Shown here: piece by piece, positions 1-11,341 of the stretch
Layout of the letters: each line of letters starts with the position of its first letter
Numbering within the stretch: the stretch's first letter is position 1
Assembly: GCA_949126835.1 (NCBI GenBank)
Contig: OX421499.1
Location: 8,015,026 to 8,079,025, forward strand
DNA length: 64,000 bases
DNA from: Anisus vortex
Lineage: Eukaryota > Mollusca > Gastropoda > Planorbidae
Reading direction: 5' to 3'
Program-made: the position numbers and the translations under genes
The notes under the pieces: model-generated
Database searches by the model: none
What the model saw: the letters and a program-made list of their open reading frames with translations, nothing else
What the model was told of the DNA's origin: nothing

Positions 1-366
1 AATGACACTGACAAAGAAAAATAAGTTTTGACCATGGTGACTAAAAAATATTTTTTTTATTTCAATGGCTATATTAAAAAAAAATAAAGAGAATGGGACT
101 GCATTAAAAGATATATATCCACAACAGTAAAATGAAAAGCATTTGCAGCACAGTCTTGACAATTTATACCGAATAACATTTATGATTTTTAAAATGTCCA
201 CAATCAGAAAATTACTCAGTAAAAATGTCACATTTAAAAGGCATAAAGATATTATTATTTTTGAAGTGGTCTTATGCCTTCACATCTAAAAAATGTTTTA
301 CTACTTATGCTCAACTTTTTAAAATGCTTCTTTCCATCTATCTATGTGGAGAGAAATACATTACAC

Positions 367-1678
367 GTGAGTTTTATAGAGTACCATATGTATGAATAAA
401 AAAAGAGAAATCTATTGGCTGCAACAGGGAAAATCTTTTGTAGAATCCTACTGATGAGAATGAGAACAGGAATAGAGAGAGTCCTACGTGAAGCTGGCTT
501 CAAAGCTGGAAGATCATTCAATCATGAAATCTTTGTCCTGCATACTACAGTGGAATCAATCATTGGATCATTGTGCATCAACTACGTGGATTTTGAAAAG
601 GCATTCAATAGTACCCATCACCCAACGCTAAGTAACATTTTGGAATCATAATATGAATTCCCAGGCAGAGTCATTAACATCCTGAAATACATATATACTG
701 GTAACCAGTGATGCGTATTCCATGAAATCCTACAGATTGAATGGTTTTAAAAAAGAATGAAAAACAAGGATTTGTGATCTCACCTGTTAGTGTTATCTAC
801 TTAAAAGTAATGACCTGGGTCATGAGGAGAGCTACTGCAGACAAAACCAAGGCCTAGTATGGGGACTAAATTCATAGCTAGAAGACTGCGATTTGGCAGA
901 TGTCATAACTCTGCTATCTCATTTTCAAACATATCCGGGAGAAGACAATAATAGTAGAACAAAAAGCCAATAGTGTTAAACTAAAAATTAACTCCGGCAA
1001 ATCCAAACACATGGAAGTGAAAATATGAAGCTCTCATAAGACACATGCCAATTGTGTAAAAACAGAAGAGATTGAAAACTTCTAATACATTGGCAGCTAC
1101 ATCTCATCTAATGGAAGCATATACATAGAAATCTCCACCAGACTAGCTTTGGCAGCTCAGGCCTTCAACAAACTAGGAAAATATGCAAGTCAACCTTTCT
1201 GCAGCAAAATTGAGACTTTACAAATCTAATGTACGCTCAGAACTTCTCTATGCTGCAGAGACCTGGAAGACTAATATCAAAATAGAAAGCCGCCTCCCAG
1301 GGTTTGAAGGAAGATGTCTCGCGACGTATGCTAAGGATTAACTGGGAAGTCCACATCTCCAACAGCGAAGTTAGCATGAGAACAGGAAAAAAAATGCATT
1401 ACTGGAGAAATTAAGAAAAGAAGATAGAGATGATTGGGTCATGTTCTTCGCATTGATAGAAAGAGCCTTCCAAGCATTGCTTTGAAATGGACACCATCAG
1501 GAGAAAGGAGAAGGGGAAGACCAATGGGAACTTGGAGGAGATTGATGGATGAGGACGCAAAGGCCACCAATATAACGTGGCATGAAATCAGTTGGCTCGC
1601 TCAAAATATGGAGACATGGCGGAACTTTGTTGCTGCCTATGCTCCATGGAGAGCGATAAAGAATAAGAATATATAAAG
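367..1678 (+). mobile_element. RTE-like LINE fragment with target duplication
   Basis: The segment is a 5'-truncated, broken non-LTR retrotransposon. At 415-651 the translation has reverse-transcriptase blocks (AGFKAGRSFNHEIFVL, then YVDFEKAFNS, a motif A variant). At 1434-1676 it has the C-terminal signature GHVLRIDRKSLPSIALKWTP and GRPMGTWRRL that is typical of RTE-like and related elements. Stops and frameshifts lie between. A 15-bp imperfect direct repeat flanks it: AGAAATACATTACAC at 352-366 and AGAAAAACATTACAC at 1679-1693. Copy B of the duplication has the site without the insert near 9620, so this insertion postdates the duplication. Confidence 0.8.
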
Positions 1679-1739
1679 AGAAAAACATTACACATGCGTA
1701 TTAAAGAGTATTTACTCTTGACAACCTATCACAATAATA

Positions 1740-2038
1740 GCCTACAGAATTATTTATTTTTTATTGAACACATTTTATAAAATGTTTTTTGAAAGTTTCC
1801 ACTTTGAGAAAACTCTTTACTACGTGTGCCACATTTATAATTATTTAATACAGAATGTATTATTTGGTGTTGTTTTTAGCGTCATTTAAGAGAAAATACT
1901 TTATCATAATCAATATATGTCGCAATTATAAGGCTTTTCTCCAGCAAGAATTCTTTTGTGGAATTTTTACATGTGAACTTTGAGAATTTTTTTTACCACA
2001 TATATAACATTTTTAAGCCTTTAATCCAAAACTATTCT
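1740..2038 (-). pseudogene. Decayed C2H2 fingers beyond the stop of the copy A ORF
   Basis: On the minus strand, sequence past the stop at 2039 still resembles fingers. Near 1990-2030 the SGLKP linker and YKCNICG motif are recognisable but frameshifted. Near 1790-1850 a similar KCGT/KEFSQS-like remnant is seen. The original array was therefore longer and has lost its open frame. Confidence 0.65.
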
Positions 2039-2944
2039 TTAATGTTGTTTTAAGGCTTCACTTTCAGAAAATTCCTCACCACATATGTTACATTTGTAAG
2101 GCTTTAATCCAGAATTCATCATTTGATGTTGATTCAAGTTTGCACTTTGGGAAAGTACATTACATATAATGGAACGAATAGAAGGCATTTCTCCAGTATG
2201 AATTATTTTGTGGTTTTCGAAGTATACAATATTACAAAATTCTTTACCACATGTATAGCATTTAAAAGGCTTTAATCCAGAACGTATTCTTTGATGTTGA
2301 TTTAAGGCTTCACTTTCAGAAAATTCCTCACCACATGTGTTACATTTATAAGGCTTTAATCCAAAATGCATTATTTGATGTTGATTTAAGGCTTCACTTT
2401 CAGAAAATTCCTCACCACATATGTTACATTTATAAGGCTTTTCTCCAGTATGAATTCTTTTGTGGGTTTTTAGCTGTGTACGGTGTAACAAATTTATACC
2501 ACATATATCACATTTATACTGCTTTAATTCCGAATGTATTCTTTGATGTAGTTTTAAGCCTTTACTATGAGAAAATGTTTTGCGACATCTGTCACATTTA
2601 AAATGTATTTTTTGATGATATTTTAAGGCCCTGTTTTCACGAAATTCTTTGTTACAAATGCTACATTTAAATGGCTTTTCTTCTATATGATTCCACAAGT
2701 GGTATTTTAAAGATTGTTTAATAGGATATCTCTTATTACATATCAAACAGTGAAACGGGAGTTCTCTTAAGTGACACTTTTGGTGTTCTTTTAAGTGCAC
2801 GCTCCAAAAAAATTCTTCATTACATATGCCACATTTAAATGGCTTTTCACCTGCATGATACCAAAGGTGGTATTCTAAATAATTTATGGCACAAAATGTC
2901 TCATTACAGTTCAAACATTTAAAAGTTTTTTCTTGTGATTGCAT
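2039..2944 (-). CDS. C2H2 (Krueppel-type) zinc-finger protein, truncated copy A
   Basis: A 301-residue ORF starts at the ATG at 2944 (MQSQEKTFKC) and consists almost wholly of C2H2 fingers, so it probably encodes a nuclear DNA-binding protein. About nine fingers follow the C-x2-C-x12-H-x3-H pattern, joined by TGEKP- or SGLKP-type linkers. Signs of decay are clear. The linker between fingers 4 and 5 is lost (KIHFKCD). Finger 8 ends in Arg instead of His. Finger 10 lacks its first Cys and its last His. The ORF stops inside finger 11 (EALKQH). Fingers 7, 8 and 11 share an almost identical helix, ESEALNQ or ESEALKQ. The first four fingers closely match copy B. No KRAB, BTB or other effector domain is seen. 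It is either a shortened gene or a pseudogene in early decay; expression is unknown. Confidence 0.75.
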   Translation of the reverse strand: MQSQEKTFKCLNCNETFCAINYLEYHLWYHAGEKPFKCGICNEEFFWSVHLKEHQKCHLRELPFHCLICNKRYPIKQSLKYHLWNHIEEKPFKCSICNKEFRENRALKYHQKIHFKCDRCRKTFSHSKGLKLHQRIHSELKQYKCDICGINLLHRTQLKTHKRIHTGEKPYKCNICGEEFSESEALNQHQIMHFGLKPYKCNTCGEEFSESEALNQHQRIRSGLKPFKCYTCGKEFCNIVYFENHKIIHTGEMPSIRSIICNVLSQSANLNQHQMMNSGLKPYKCNICGEEFSESEALKQH

Positions 2945-4079
2945 CCTTGGATAATGTTTTTTTTAATTCACTTTAAAAATATGCTTGACTAAAGTTGTGA
3001 CACTAAATAGGTTTTTCTCATGTATGGATATTTCCAATCTGTTTAAGTCTTTGCCTAGGTGAAATTCTCTTTTTCTTACATTGTGTTGAAAAGTTTTTTA
3101 ACCTGTATGAATAAACATGTGATATTTTAATGTATTCACATAGAACAATTCATGTCTTACTGAAAACAAAGCACTGAAACAATCATGTTTCTTCAACTGT
3201 AAGATGAAAGATAGTTGCTCTCTTTCCATGTCACATGTCAAAGGATTTTTGTTTAAAACATTATATTAACTGTTGCTTTAGCCCCTAATCCAATCTGTAC
3301 GATATATTTATGTTTTAAAGTAACTTTAAAATAATAATAACATTTTCAATTAATTCTTTAATGAATGCAAATGTTTTTTTTTTTGCATTCCATCATCTAC
3401 TTTTAGAAGTTAATAAATCTTCTCCTTAACAGCAGAATTTTTTTTTAATTGTTAAAAACAATTTGAGAAAATACCATTAAAAAAATAGCTTTGTGACGCC
3501 TTTTCAAATTAGAGCTTGGTAAAATAGTTTTAAGGCTCTATACACTCTGTATGTTTTACATGCCGTTTCTCTTGACGGTAATACATATCAAGTGATAAAG
3601 TAAATTATCGTATGTGTCATATATGCTCCAATTATACAGACGATTTTGACCCAGGTGTCAGCTTTGAGAGCTCTTTCTCTCTTGATAAGTCAGTTTGTAA
3701 GGTTTACACTATGTGTTACATCAAGCTTCTAAGTGGATTGAGAAAATTGTTTAGTATCCTTTCATTGTTCTTCAACTACTTCATCAATGTCATGACATTA
3801 CCTATAATGAAAAAAAACAACAACTTTCAAAAACGTTTAAGTTTTTGTCAGAGAAAAATGTCAATGTAATAAACATTAACAATTGTGAAACGGAGATTAT
3901 TGGAATAGTTTAGAGAAAAAAACTAAATCTTAGTCGGTCGACACAAAGAATTCAGTTAGACTAAGACAAGTAAAAAGAACTTCATTTTTAACAAGATTCT
4001 TTTACCCTAATTCAGCCCAAATTATTTACGACTGAAACAAGGAACCCACACGAAACAATCATTTTTTTTTCGGCTTTGG
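2945..4079. other. Upstream flank of zinc-finger ORF, copy A
   Basis: No recognisable coding sequence. The stretch is AT-rich and alignable with copy B at 11342-12500 (for example, the shared text around ATGCTCCAATTATACAGACG at 3626 and 11998). It probably holds the promoter or 5' non-coding part of the minus-strand zinc-finger unit. No clear TATA box or splice site could be fixed. Confidence 0.4.
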
Positions 4080-4765
4080 TAATTAAGGTTTCGGCTATAT
4101 ACAGCAAATGTTTCACTAGGATCTTGAAGATCCTGATCGTTAGATTGTCTCTCAAGTGTCTGGAGAATCAGACATTCCAGGATTGCTGGAAGGCCGTCCC
4201 ATTTTGTTTATCTACAATGCTGCAAAGTTAGATATTGCTCCCCACTTCTTCTAGTGCTTCCTCTGTCAGCATAAATGGTGAGATACTGGTGTCATTGACC
4301 TTGAGGACCTTGCTCTTTTGCTTGCATATTAAGACCAATAAATGCAGAAGTGCTGGTTCTCTCCTGCATCGTTTCTTAGTTTTGGGAGAGAAAGGCAAGA
4401 TCATCAACAGTATCGAGATTATCGAGCTGTTCCCACAGGTGCATTAGATACCATTTCGACATTGCTGTGTGGATTTTATCACCCTGTCAATGGCCAACAG
4501 AAATAAGAAAGGCGAAAGCAACTGTCTTCTTTTAGCCGTGGACAACTCGGAAGTTCATCCCATCAAAAGAGTTCCTGATTATTTCCACAATCTTCTGCGG
4601 CACTCCATAACAGTCTCCAGAGTGTCGCCAATCCGCAATGTCCGCAATGTCAAAGGCTTTTTCGTAGTCAACAAATTTGAAAAAGTAAGGTGAGTTTTAT
4701 TTTAAAGACTGCTCTAGGATAATGCGCAATGGTGCAATCCGGTCAGCATAGAACTAGCTGGTGCT
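4080..4765 (-). mobile_element. Dead LINE reverse-transcriptase fragment, copy A
   Basis: The minus-strand translation carries broken RT blocks in several frames: part of the DY-x-KAFD region, then a TGV-type block and a LDFxxDLA-like block. It is collinear with the better preserved copy at 12500-13470, so insertion came before the duplication. Confidence 0.6.
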
Positions 4766-5040
4766 GAAACTAGCTTGCAGGTCTCTCAGCAGGGGTTAAC
4801 ATCAGTTTTCATTTAACTACAAATATACAATAGTATTATCGGCGGCTATTCAAGACCATTGTAATATATTTGTAAAGATTACTGGTTTAATTCAGCCAAT
4901 TAAAAAAAAACACAATGTCCTTCCTTTTTGTATCCACATACCCTCCTTTTGATACACATACATCTGGCAACCGTAATTATAATCCTACTAATGATTAATA
5001 CTAATAGGGCCTCCACGGCGACATTCTACCAGATAACTCG

Positions 5041-5402
5041 TCTGCCTTGAAAGCTAGTCTACCAGACAATTCGTCTACCTTGACAGTTAGTCTACCAGAC
5101 AACTCGTCTGCCTTGAAAGCTAGTCTACCAGACAATTCGTCTACCTTGACAGTTAGTCTACCAGACAACTCGTCTGCCTTGAAAGCTAGTCTACCAGACA
5201 ATTCGTCTACCTTGACAGTTAGTCTACCAGACAACTCGTCTGCCTTGAAAGCTAGTCTACCAGACAATTCGTCTACCTTGACAGTTAGTCTACCAGACAA
5301 CTCGTCTGCCTTGAAAGCTAGTCTACCAGACAATTCGTCTACCTTGACAGTTAGTCTACCAGACAACTCGTCTGCCTTGAAAGCTAGTCTACCAGACAAT
5401 TT
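5041..5402. repeat. Minisatellite with 66-bp higher-order unit (2 x 33 bp)
   Basis: Two 33-bp monomers alternate strictly: one contains CTCGTCTGCCTTGAAAGC, the other TTCGTCTACCTTGACAG. About eleven monomers are present. Because 33 is a multiple of three and no monomer has a stop in the relevant frames, both strands stay open: SLPDNSSALKA/SLPDNSSTLTV forward and an LSGRL-type peptide in reverse. The coding appearance is a by-product of the period. Confidence 0.9.
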
Positions 5403-5545
5403 GCCAGTGACTAAGAAATTCTAAGACAAAAGAGCCTTTTAAAAATAATCAAATTACCTTTCACTTAAACTAGTAACTGTATGCATTAGATCTACGTACC
5501 CATGTTTACCAAGAGCGAGCTGAACATGCTTAAATAGTTGTTAAA
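5403..5545 (+). mobile_element. LINE 3' tail, copy A
   Basis: The stretch matches the tail of the LINE at 37425-37890: CTGAGAC-like text, AAAGAGYCTTTT, CTTTCWCTT, and the CTAGT...GTATGC segment followed by ACCAAGAGCG. The same tail follows the minisatellite in copy B. The minisatellite probably grew inside or beside this LINE. Confidence 0.55.
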
Positions 5546-5690
5546 TATGTTTAAATTAATCAACTATCAACTATCACAAACTTTAATAACAATGCAAAGA
5601 ACTTCCGCACCAAAATGCACAATTCTAATAAACAACATAATTAAAACTGAGTCTGGCCTATATAAATATATATCAATAAGACCGGGGTTT

Positions 5691-6440
5691 ATCATACATG
5701 GAAAGATAGATAATGTAATTTCAAAGCAATAACAGAAATTGAATTATCTTCTTTGTAAAAAAAGGTATAAGAATATAAGAAATTTTATAAAACAGTTATT
5801 CGGCCATTTTTATGGTTGATATGGCAAGAAAAGATATTTTAAAAAAATTTCACCCCTAGAATACATAAAACACACAGCTAAAAGTAATAGGGTAATTACA
5901 CATTTTAGGTATGCGAAAAAATAAATAATTCTAGACAGGTGTCGGACCTGTAAGACAACCATGTTAATAAACATTGCTTTTCGTTTTTCAAAACATGGCG
6001 CCCGTTTCGAGTGCCGGTTTTCTACGAGACAAATGGTCGAGATTATCGCATCGCATGGATGTACTTAACCCGGTCCCCTAATTTCCACCCGTTTACCTAG
6101 AAACCGACCCACATAGTCTAACTTCGTTGTTCTTCCTAGACTGAATACCACAGTATCCTTACTGCCACATTATCAAGATACTTGTCTTACCATCTCCGTT
6201 TATTTTTATAGTGCATTATATTATTATAGTCTTTCTCTAAATCTTGCTATTATATTCCGAAATAGCGCGCTAACTGGACAGTAAACCAGCCACTATCTAT
6301 CAATTTCATAATCATCTTTTTTTTAAACCCAATGATACTAACATAACACTCGTGTCATTGCATGTATGCATTGATTGTATTGGCCCACCCCTGGTCCGTG
6401 ACAGCGCGTCCACTCGGCGTTTCCAAAGTTAGTTTTTTTT
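5691..6440. other. No gene seen
   Basis: AT-rich spacer between the two duplicated blocks. Short open stretches exist but none has recognisable protein character. The piece at 6000-6120 is richer in G+C but has no convincing frame. Confidence 0.4.
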
Positions 6441-6710
6441 CGGGAACAGTCTAAATTGTTTATATTTAACAGCAACCTCCACAGTCTACCACTCTCCATA
6501 CTGTCCAGATCTTGGCAGGAGATACTACATCTTTTCCGTTCTGCTTCACGGCACGCTCGCTTGACCTCTGCTGATCTTTTATTGTACTCCCCACGTTTTT
6601 CAGCAGTATCCCTTCTTGGTGCCTTATTTCTTGCCTTGCGTTGGGTTTTGACCAGTCTGACAAGCTCTCTTGTCCAAAATGGTTTGTATTTTCTGCCTTA
6701 ATACAACCTT
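6440..6710 (-). mobile_element. LINE fragment, linker between endonuclease and RT
   Basis: The minus-strand translation reads WTRELVRLVKTQRKARNKAP, followed by a basic, Arg/Lys-rich helix. This is the usual character of the segment between endonuclease and reverse transcriptase in non-LTR retrotransposons. No RT motifs remain. The family is not fixed. Confidence 0.45.
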
Positions 6711-7190
6711 GGTTTTACCATAGACTATTATATACATGGACCGCTAGCTTTAATTTTTTATGCTATTATCTTATTTTTTTGCAATTCCCGATTCTAAATG
6801 AAGTAATTGTCATGCAAGTTACGTTTTATAAAATCGCATTTTTTTTCGACTTTAAATGAATACTTGTAGGCCTATTAATCCTATTATCATTGACTATAAT
6901 AAGATAGACCGCCTGCTCTATTTTTAGAGCTTATGTTCTTTTTCCGTGCGCACACAACACTCATCTATAAATGTTTCCGCTCTGTACAGCTTTCGATGTT
7001 AATTTTTCATTGAGAAAATCATAGCGATTAAATAAAACGGAACTTGTATATCAATAATATTATTTCCTGTATAGCAATTACTTTATTTATAATTGGGAAT
7101 TCCGAAAATCAGTGTTTCAAGTCATCTTATAGCAGAAATACTAAAGAAAGCGGTCCATGTATATTATAGTCTATGGTTTTACTAGCCTAA
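6711..7190. mobile_element. MITE of the GGACCGCT-TIR family, probably two overlapping copies
   Basis: Left end at about 6716 reads CATAGACTATTATA then ATGGACCGCTAGC. Right end at about 7150-7182 is its inverse (AGCGGTCCATGTATATTATA then GTCTATGG). A second left end lies at 6888-6925 (GACTATAATAAGATAGACCG). The flanks share GGTTTTAC at about 6708 and 7183. No coding capacity. Related copies lie at 41000-41405, 44545-44800 and 62781-63646. Confidence 0.65.
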
Positions 7191-8073
7191 ACCAATATGG
7201 CTTTTGTGTAGTATGTGTACACCGTGTTGAATCCATCAGAAATTACAAAATATTAAATCAAGTTAAAACACAGACTATGATATGAAAATATAATAATTAT
7301 TATTGATAACAACATCGAAATAACAATAAATCTTTGTCTTTTTTATTGAAAGACATCAGATAAGATATAGCCATGGCTATAGGTCTAAGTCCGCCAGAAA
7401 ATGTGTTAAAAAATATCTATTTCAGATAGGTTTTGGACACGTTCTAAAATTAATGTAAGCCAAAATATGTAATATCTTTACCAGAAAAAGTTACTGCTAG
7501 TTTGATATATTTATATATTATCAGTTAGACTTCTGCTGAAGCATCGCTGATTACAGAGATTCTGAATCGGATATATATTTTTTGTTATTTGCAGAGATAT
7601 TTAGGAACTATTACTTTCATTCATTTAGCGAATGTTGAACAATCTCTTGATAATTGTGTGACAATGTAGGAGTTTTAATTTGTTCAGAATGCCATAAACC
7701 TAAAATTTATCCCGCTCTAGCAAACAATTACTTTAAAAAAGGACCTAAATTTACATTTTTGAAGGTATTCCACTTGCCACTTTAAAAATCGGTCTACATT
7801 CAGAATTTGACACGCCTGTCGCAGGTAGCCAAACCCTGAGTAAGGTTACTCAAATAACAATACGTTTTTTATAATGTTCATTAATGAGAACTAGAATTTA
7901 CAGTTATGACTAGCTCTTGCATTGGAATAGGAGATCCTGGGTTTGCTCAGTTTTGGCTCTACCCACGACAGCTTAAGTATAATGCTTATAAGGTCCAATA
8001 TCTACATGTAACTTAACAAAATAAATTAAATATTTAACCACATTTAAACACAACAAGAGAAAACAAATATTTA
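7191..8073. other. No gene seen
   Basis: AT-rich non-coding sequence without a recognisable repeat family or exon. Confidence 0.4.
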
Positions 8074-8076
8074 ATG

Positions 8077-8346
8077 ATAATATCAACTTTATTCAAAAGA
8101 AGGAAAATATCTGTAACAAAGAAATCTCAGATAATATCAACTTTATTCAAAAGAAGGAAAATATCTGTAACAAAGAAATGTCAGATAATATCAACTTTAT
8201 TTAAAAGAAGGAAAATATCTGTAACAAAGAAATGTCAAATAATATCAACTTTATACAAAAGAAGGAAAATATCTGTAACAATAAAATCTCAGATAATATC
8301 AACTTTATTCAAAAGAAGGAAAATATCTGTAACAAAGATATCCCAA
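8077..8346. repeat. 54-bp tandem repeat, five copies
   Basis: Units start at 8077, 8131, 8185, 8239 and 8293 and differ by only a few bases. The period is 18 codons, so a forward frame stays open with the repeated peptide IISTLFKRRKISVTKKSQ. I read this as a minisatellite, not a gene. Confidence 0.9.
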
Positions 8347-9270
8347 CCAGAACAACACTCTACGGATAGAGAAAATAAATAAAATACAAATATTAACTTG
8401 AAAAAATAACACTAATAATAGCCCAAAGGTAAAAAGTACACGACTGAAAGGATGCCAAATTTAGTTTTAACAAAACTTAACTTAAACTTAAACTTGATTC
8501 AACAGGGATAAGTGCCCCTTATATATAGGCCTATATAGTCTATATATAGGCCTATATAGTCTATATTTTAGATTAATAAAAAAAAAAGCATTACATTTGG
8601 GAGGAAAACACTAAACTGTAATAAAGTGTTGGCCACCTGATTGTTTAACATCCAATTATCACCGCCCTATACCATTTAAATTGTTATCATAATTAATTGT
8701 GCAAAAAACTACGAATAATAAAATAATATTGATACATTTTCTAGATAAAACAAATAATCAGAATATAGCCAATGTATATATACATGAATCAAACATAAAA
8801 ATACAATTTGTTAGACCACAAGTCCTTCCTGGTGTACGCTAAAATGGCTTTGCACATAAAGTACCCATACAAATGACAATGACCATGCTTGAAAGATACA
8901 CATTTTACCAACTAAAAATGAATCCATGACATTTTTGCTAATTGAAAAATATGCTCAACAAATATATCAGTGGACACATAGTAACAGACACATAAATTAA
9001 CTCATCAAATACTGAAATAAACTATAAAAAAAACTTAGCAATTAATCTCTTACTAGTATTACTAAGTAAGAACAACTTATATATTTTTTTTAAAAAGCAC
9101 TGGGTCTTATATATAATCGCATAGTTAAAGGTTTCCTTTCAGTAAATAACTACACAGAACTACTAGATTGTGATTAAAAAAAAAACTGCTGGAAAATTAA
9201 ACCATTGCATTGCTGTCGAAATTGTGCTTTACAATCACGACAATGCAATCACCTGCCTATTGAAACTACT
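8347..9270. other. No gene seen; short palindromic repeat
   Basis: AT-rich. At 8521-8567 the palindrome TATATAGGCCTATATA occurs twice in tandem. Poly-A runs are frequent. No coding sequence is recognised. Confidence 0.5.
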
Positions 9271-9439
9271 AATGACACTAAACAAAAGCCTCACATTTCA
9301 ATTAAAATTAAAAAAAAATAATCATATGCATGGTTGATCTTAACACATTAGAGAGAAATGAACTGTGTTAACAAAAATATACAACCACAAAAGTAAATGG
9401 AAAAATCATGTGCAGCACAGTCTTGAAAATTTTTACCGA

Positions 9440-9628
9440 AAGACCTTTATGATAATTAAAGTGTCCACAATCAGAAAAATTACACAGAAAGAATGTCACA
9501 TTTAAAAGGCATAAAGATATTATTTTTTTTTTTTTGGTTTTATGCCTTCACATCTAGAAAATATTTCACTACATATGATAAGCTTTTTAAAATGCTTCTT
9601 TCAAACAATCAATATGTAGAGAAATGCA
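9440..9628 (-). pseudogene. Decayed finger remnants past the stop of the copy B ORF
   Basis: On the minus strand, FKCDIL-like and similar finger pieces (for example, near 9490-9515) lie out of frame after the stop. The same pieces occur in copy A near 229-245. The ancestral array therefore ran further. Confidence 0.55.
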
Positions 9629-11341
9629 TTACAGATTGCTGTTGTAGAGAACTATATGTGAGAATTGCAGAGACATTTGGTTTTGCATTTGTGAAAATAC
9701 ATTACCAAAAATGTCACATATAAAATTGTTTTCTCCAGTATGAATTCTTTTGTGGTTTTTAAAGAATACAATATTATTAAATTCTTTACCACATGTATAA
9801 CATTTATAAGGCTTTAATCCAGAATGTATTCTTTGATGTTGTTTTAAGCCATCTTTTGAAGAAAATATTTTAACACATATGCCACATTTAAACGGCTTTT
9901 CTCCAGTATGAATTCTTTTGTGGGAATTTAGCGTTGATTTTTTAGACAAATCTTTACCACATATATCACATTTATAAGGCTTTAATCCAGAATGAATTCT
10001 TTTGTGGGATTTAAGCGTTGATTTTTTTGACAAATCTTTACCACATATATCACATTTATAAGGCTTTAATCCAGAATGTATTCTTTGATGTAGTTTTAAG
10101 CTTTCTTTATGAGAAAATACTTTGCCACATATATTACATTTAAAAGGCTTTTCTCCAGTATGAATTATTTTGTGGGTTTTTAGATGTGAACTTTGGGAAA
10201 AATCTTTACCACATATATCACATTTATAAGGCTTTAATCCAGAATGAATTCTTTGGTGTCGTTTTAAGTAACTTTTATGAGAAAATACATTACCACATGT
10301 ATCACATTTATAAGGCTTTTCTCCAGTATGAATTCTTTTGTGGTTTTTCAAATGTACACTTTCATAAAATTCTTTACCACATATATCACATTTATAAGGC
10401 TTTTCTCCAGTATGAAGTCTTTTGTGGGTGTTTAGATGTGAATTTTGTGAAAAATCTTTACCACATGTACCACATTTATAAGGCATTAATCCAGTATGAA
10501 TTATTTTGTGTTTTTTCAAGTGTACACTTTCATATAATTCTTTACCACATCTATCACATTTATAAGGCTTTAATCCAGAATGTATTCTTCCATGTTGTTT
10601 TAAGTATCTTTTTTGAGAAAATACATTACCACATATGTCACATTTAAAAGGCTTTTCTCCAGTATGAATTCTATTGTGGACTTTTAGCGTTGAGTTTCTA
10701 GAAAAATCTTTACCACATATATCACATTTATAAGGTTTTTCTCCAGTATGAGTTCTTTTGTGGACTTTCAAGTGTCCACTATTATAAAAATCTTTACCAC
10801 ATATATCACATTTATAAGGTTTTTCTTCAGTATGAATTCTTTTGTGGACTTTCAAGTGTCCACTATTATAAAAATCTTTACCACATGCATCACATTTATA
10901 AGGCTTTAATCCAGAATGTATTGTTTGATGTAGTTTTAAGCTTTTTTTATGAGAAAATACTTTGCCACATATATCACATTTAAAAGGCTTTAATCCAGAA
11001 TGTATTCTTTGATGATATTTAAAGGTACTTTTTTCACAAAATTCTTTGTTACAAACGCTACATTTAAATGGTTTTTCTTCTGTATGATTCCACAAGTGGT
11101 GTTTTAAAGATCTTTTATTTGTATATCTCTTATTACATATCAAACAGTGAAACGGGAGTTCTCTTAAGTGACACTTTTGGTGTTCTTTTAAGTACACGCT
11201 CCAAAAAAATTCTTCATTACATATGCCACATTTAAATGGTTTTTCACCTGCATGATACCAAAGGTGGTATTCTAAATAATGTATGGCACAAAATTTCTCA
11301 TTACAGTTTAAACATTTAAAAGCCTTTTCTTGTGATTGCAT
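9629..11341 (-). CDS. C2H2 (Krueppel-type) zinc-finger protein, 19 fingers, copy B
   Basis: A 570-residue uninterrupted ORF starts at the ATG at 11341 (MQSQEKAFKC). It holds 19 regular C-x2-C-x12-H-x3-H fingers in tandem and one degenerate finger at the C-terminus (FICDIFGNVF, second Cys replaced by Phe). Linkers are TGEKP, TEEKP, TGLMP and the less usual SGLKP. It probably binds DNA in the nucleus; the target cannot be read reliably from the helices. Fingers 6 and 7 share the helix NSGHLKV, and fingers 16 and 17 share KKSTL, which points to recent finger duplication. Fingers 1-3 have atypical helices (AIHYLEYHLWYH) and are the part best conserved with copy A. No KRAB, BTB, SCAN or ZAD domain is present in this ORF; an upstream exon cannot be excluded. 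The ORF looks functional. Confidence 0.88.
   Translation of the reverse strand: MQSQEKAFKCLNCNEKFCAIHYLEYHLWYHAGEKPFKCGICNEEFFWSVYLKEHQKCHLRELPFHCLICNKRYTNKRSLKHHLWNHTEEKPFKCSVCNKEFCEKSTFKYHQRIHSGLKPFKCDICGKVFSHKKSLKLHQTIHSGLKPYKCDACGKDFYNSGHLKVHKRIHTEEKPYKCDICGKDFYNSGHLKVHKRTHTGEKPYKCDICGKDFSRNSTLKVHNRIHTGEKPFKCDICGNVFSQKRYLKQHGRIHSGLKPYKCDRCGKELYESVHLKKHKIIHTGLMPYKCGTCGKDFSQNSHLNTHKRLHTGEKPYKCDICGKEFYESVHLKNHKRIHTGEKPYKCDTCGNVFSHKSYLKRHQRIHSGLKPYKCDICGKDFSQSSHLKTHKIIHTGEKPFKCNICGKVFSHKESLKLHQRIHSGLKPYKCDICGKDLSKKSTLKSHKRIHSGLKPYKCDICGKDLSKKSTLNSHKRIHTGEKPFKCGICVKIFSSKDGLKQHQRIHSGLKPYKCYTCGKEFNNIVFFKNHKRIHTGENNFICDIFGNVFSQMQNQMSLQFSHIVLYNSNL

Larger units (their letters stand above)
1..5690. 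other. Segmental duplication, copy A
   Basis: This block matches 9271-14720 in the same order: a left flank with finger remnants, a minus-strand zinc-finger ORF, its upstream flank, a dead minus-strand LINE, a 33-bp-period minisatellite, and a LINE 3' tail ending near TCTGGCCTATATAAATATAT. Both copies open with AATGACACT at position 1 and 9271, so copy A probably extends left of the window. Copy A alone carries an RTE-type insertion at 367-1678. Copy A lacks about 320 bp of the LINE that copy B keeps near 13165-13490. The collinearity is seen directly; the order of events is inferred. Confidence 0.85.

Noticed and set aside
5001..5424. Long ORFs on both strands (SLPDNSS... and LSGRL...) as a repetitive protein gene
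   Set aside because: Both strands are open only because the minisatellite period is 33 bp. There is no signal peptide, flanking exon or non-repeat domain.
10186..10647. Plus-strand ORF with repeated YHIYHIYKAL peptide
   Set aside because: It is the antisense shadow of the zinc-finger array and repeats with its 84-bp finger period. The same holds for 2335-2601.
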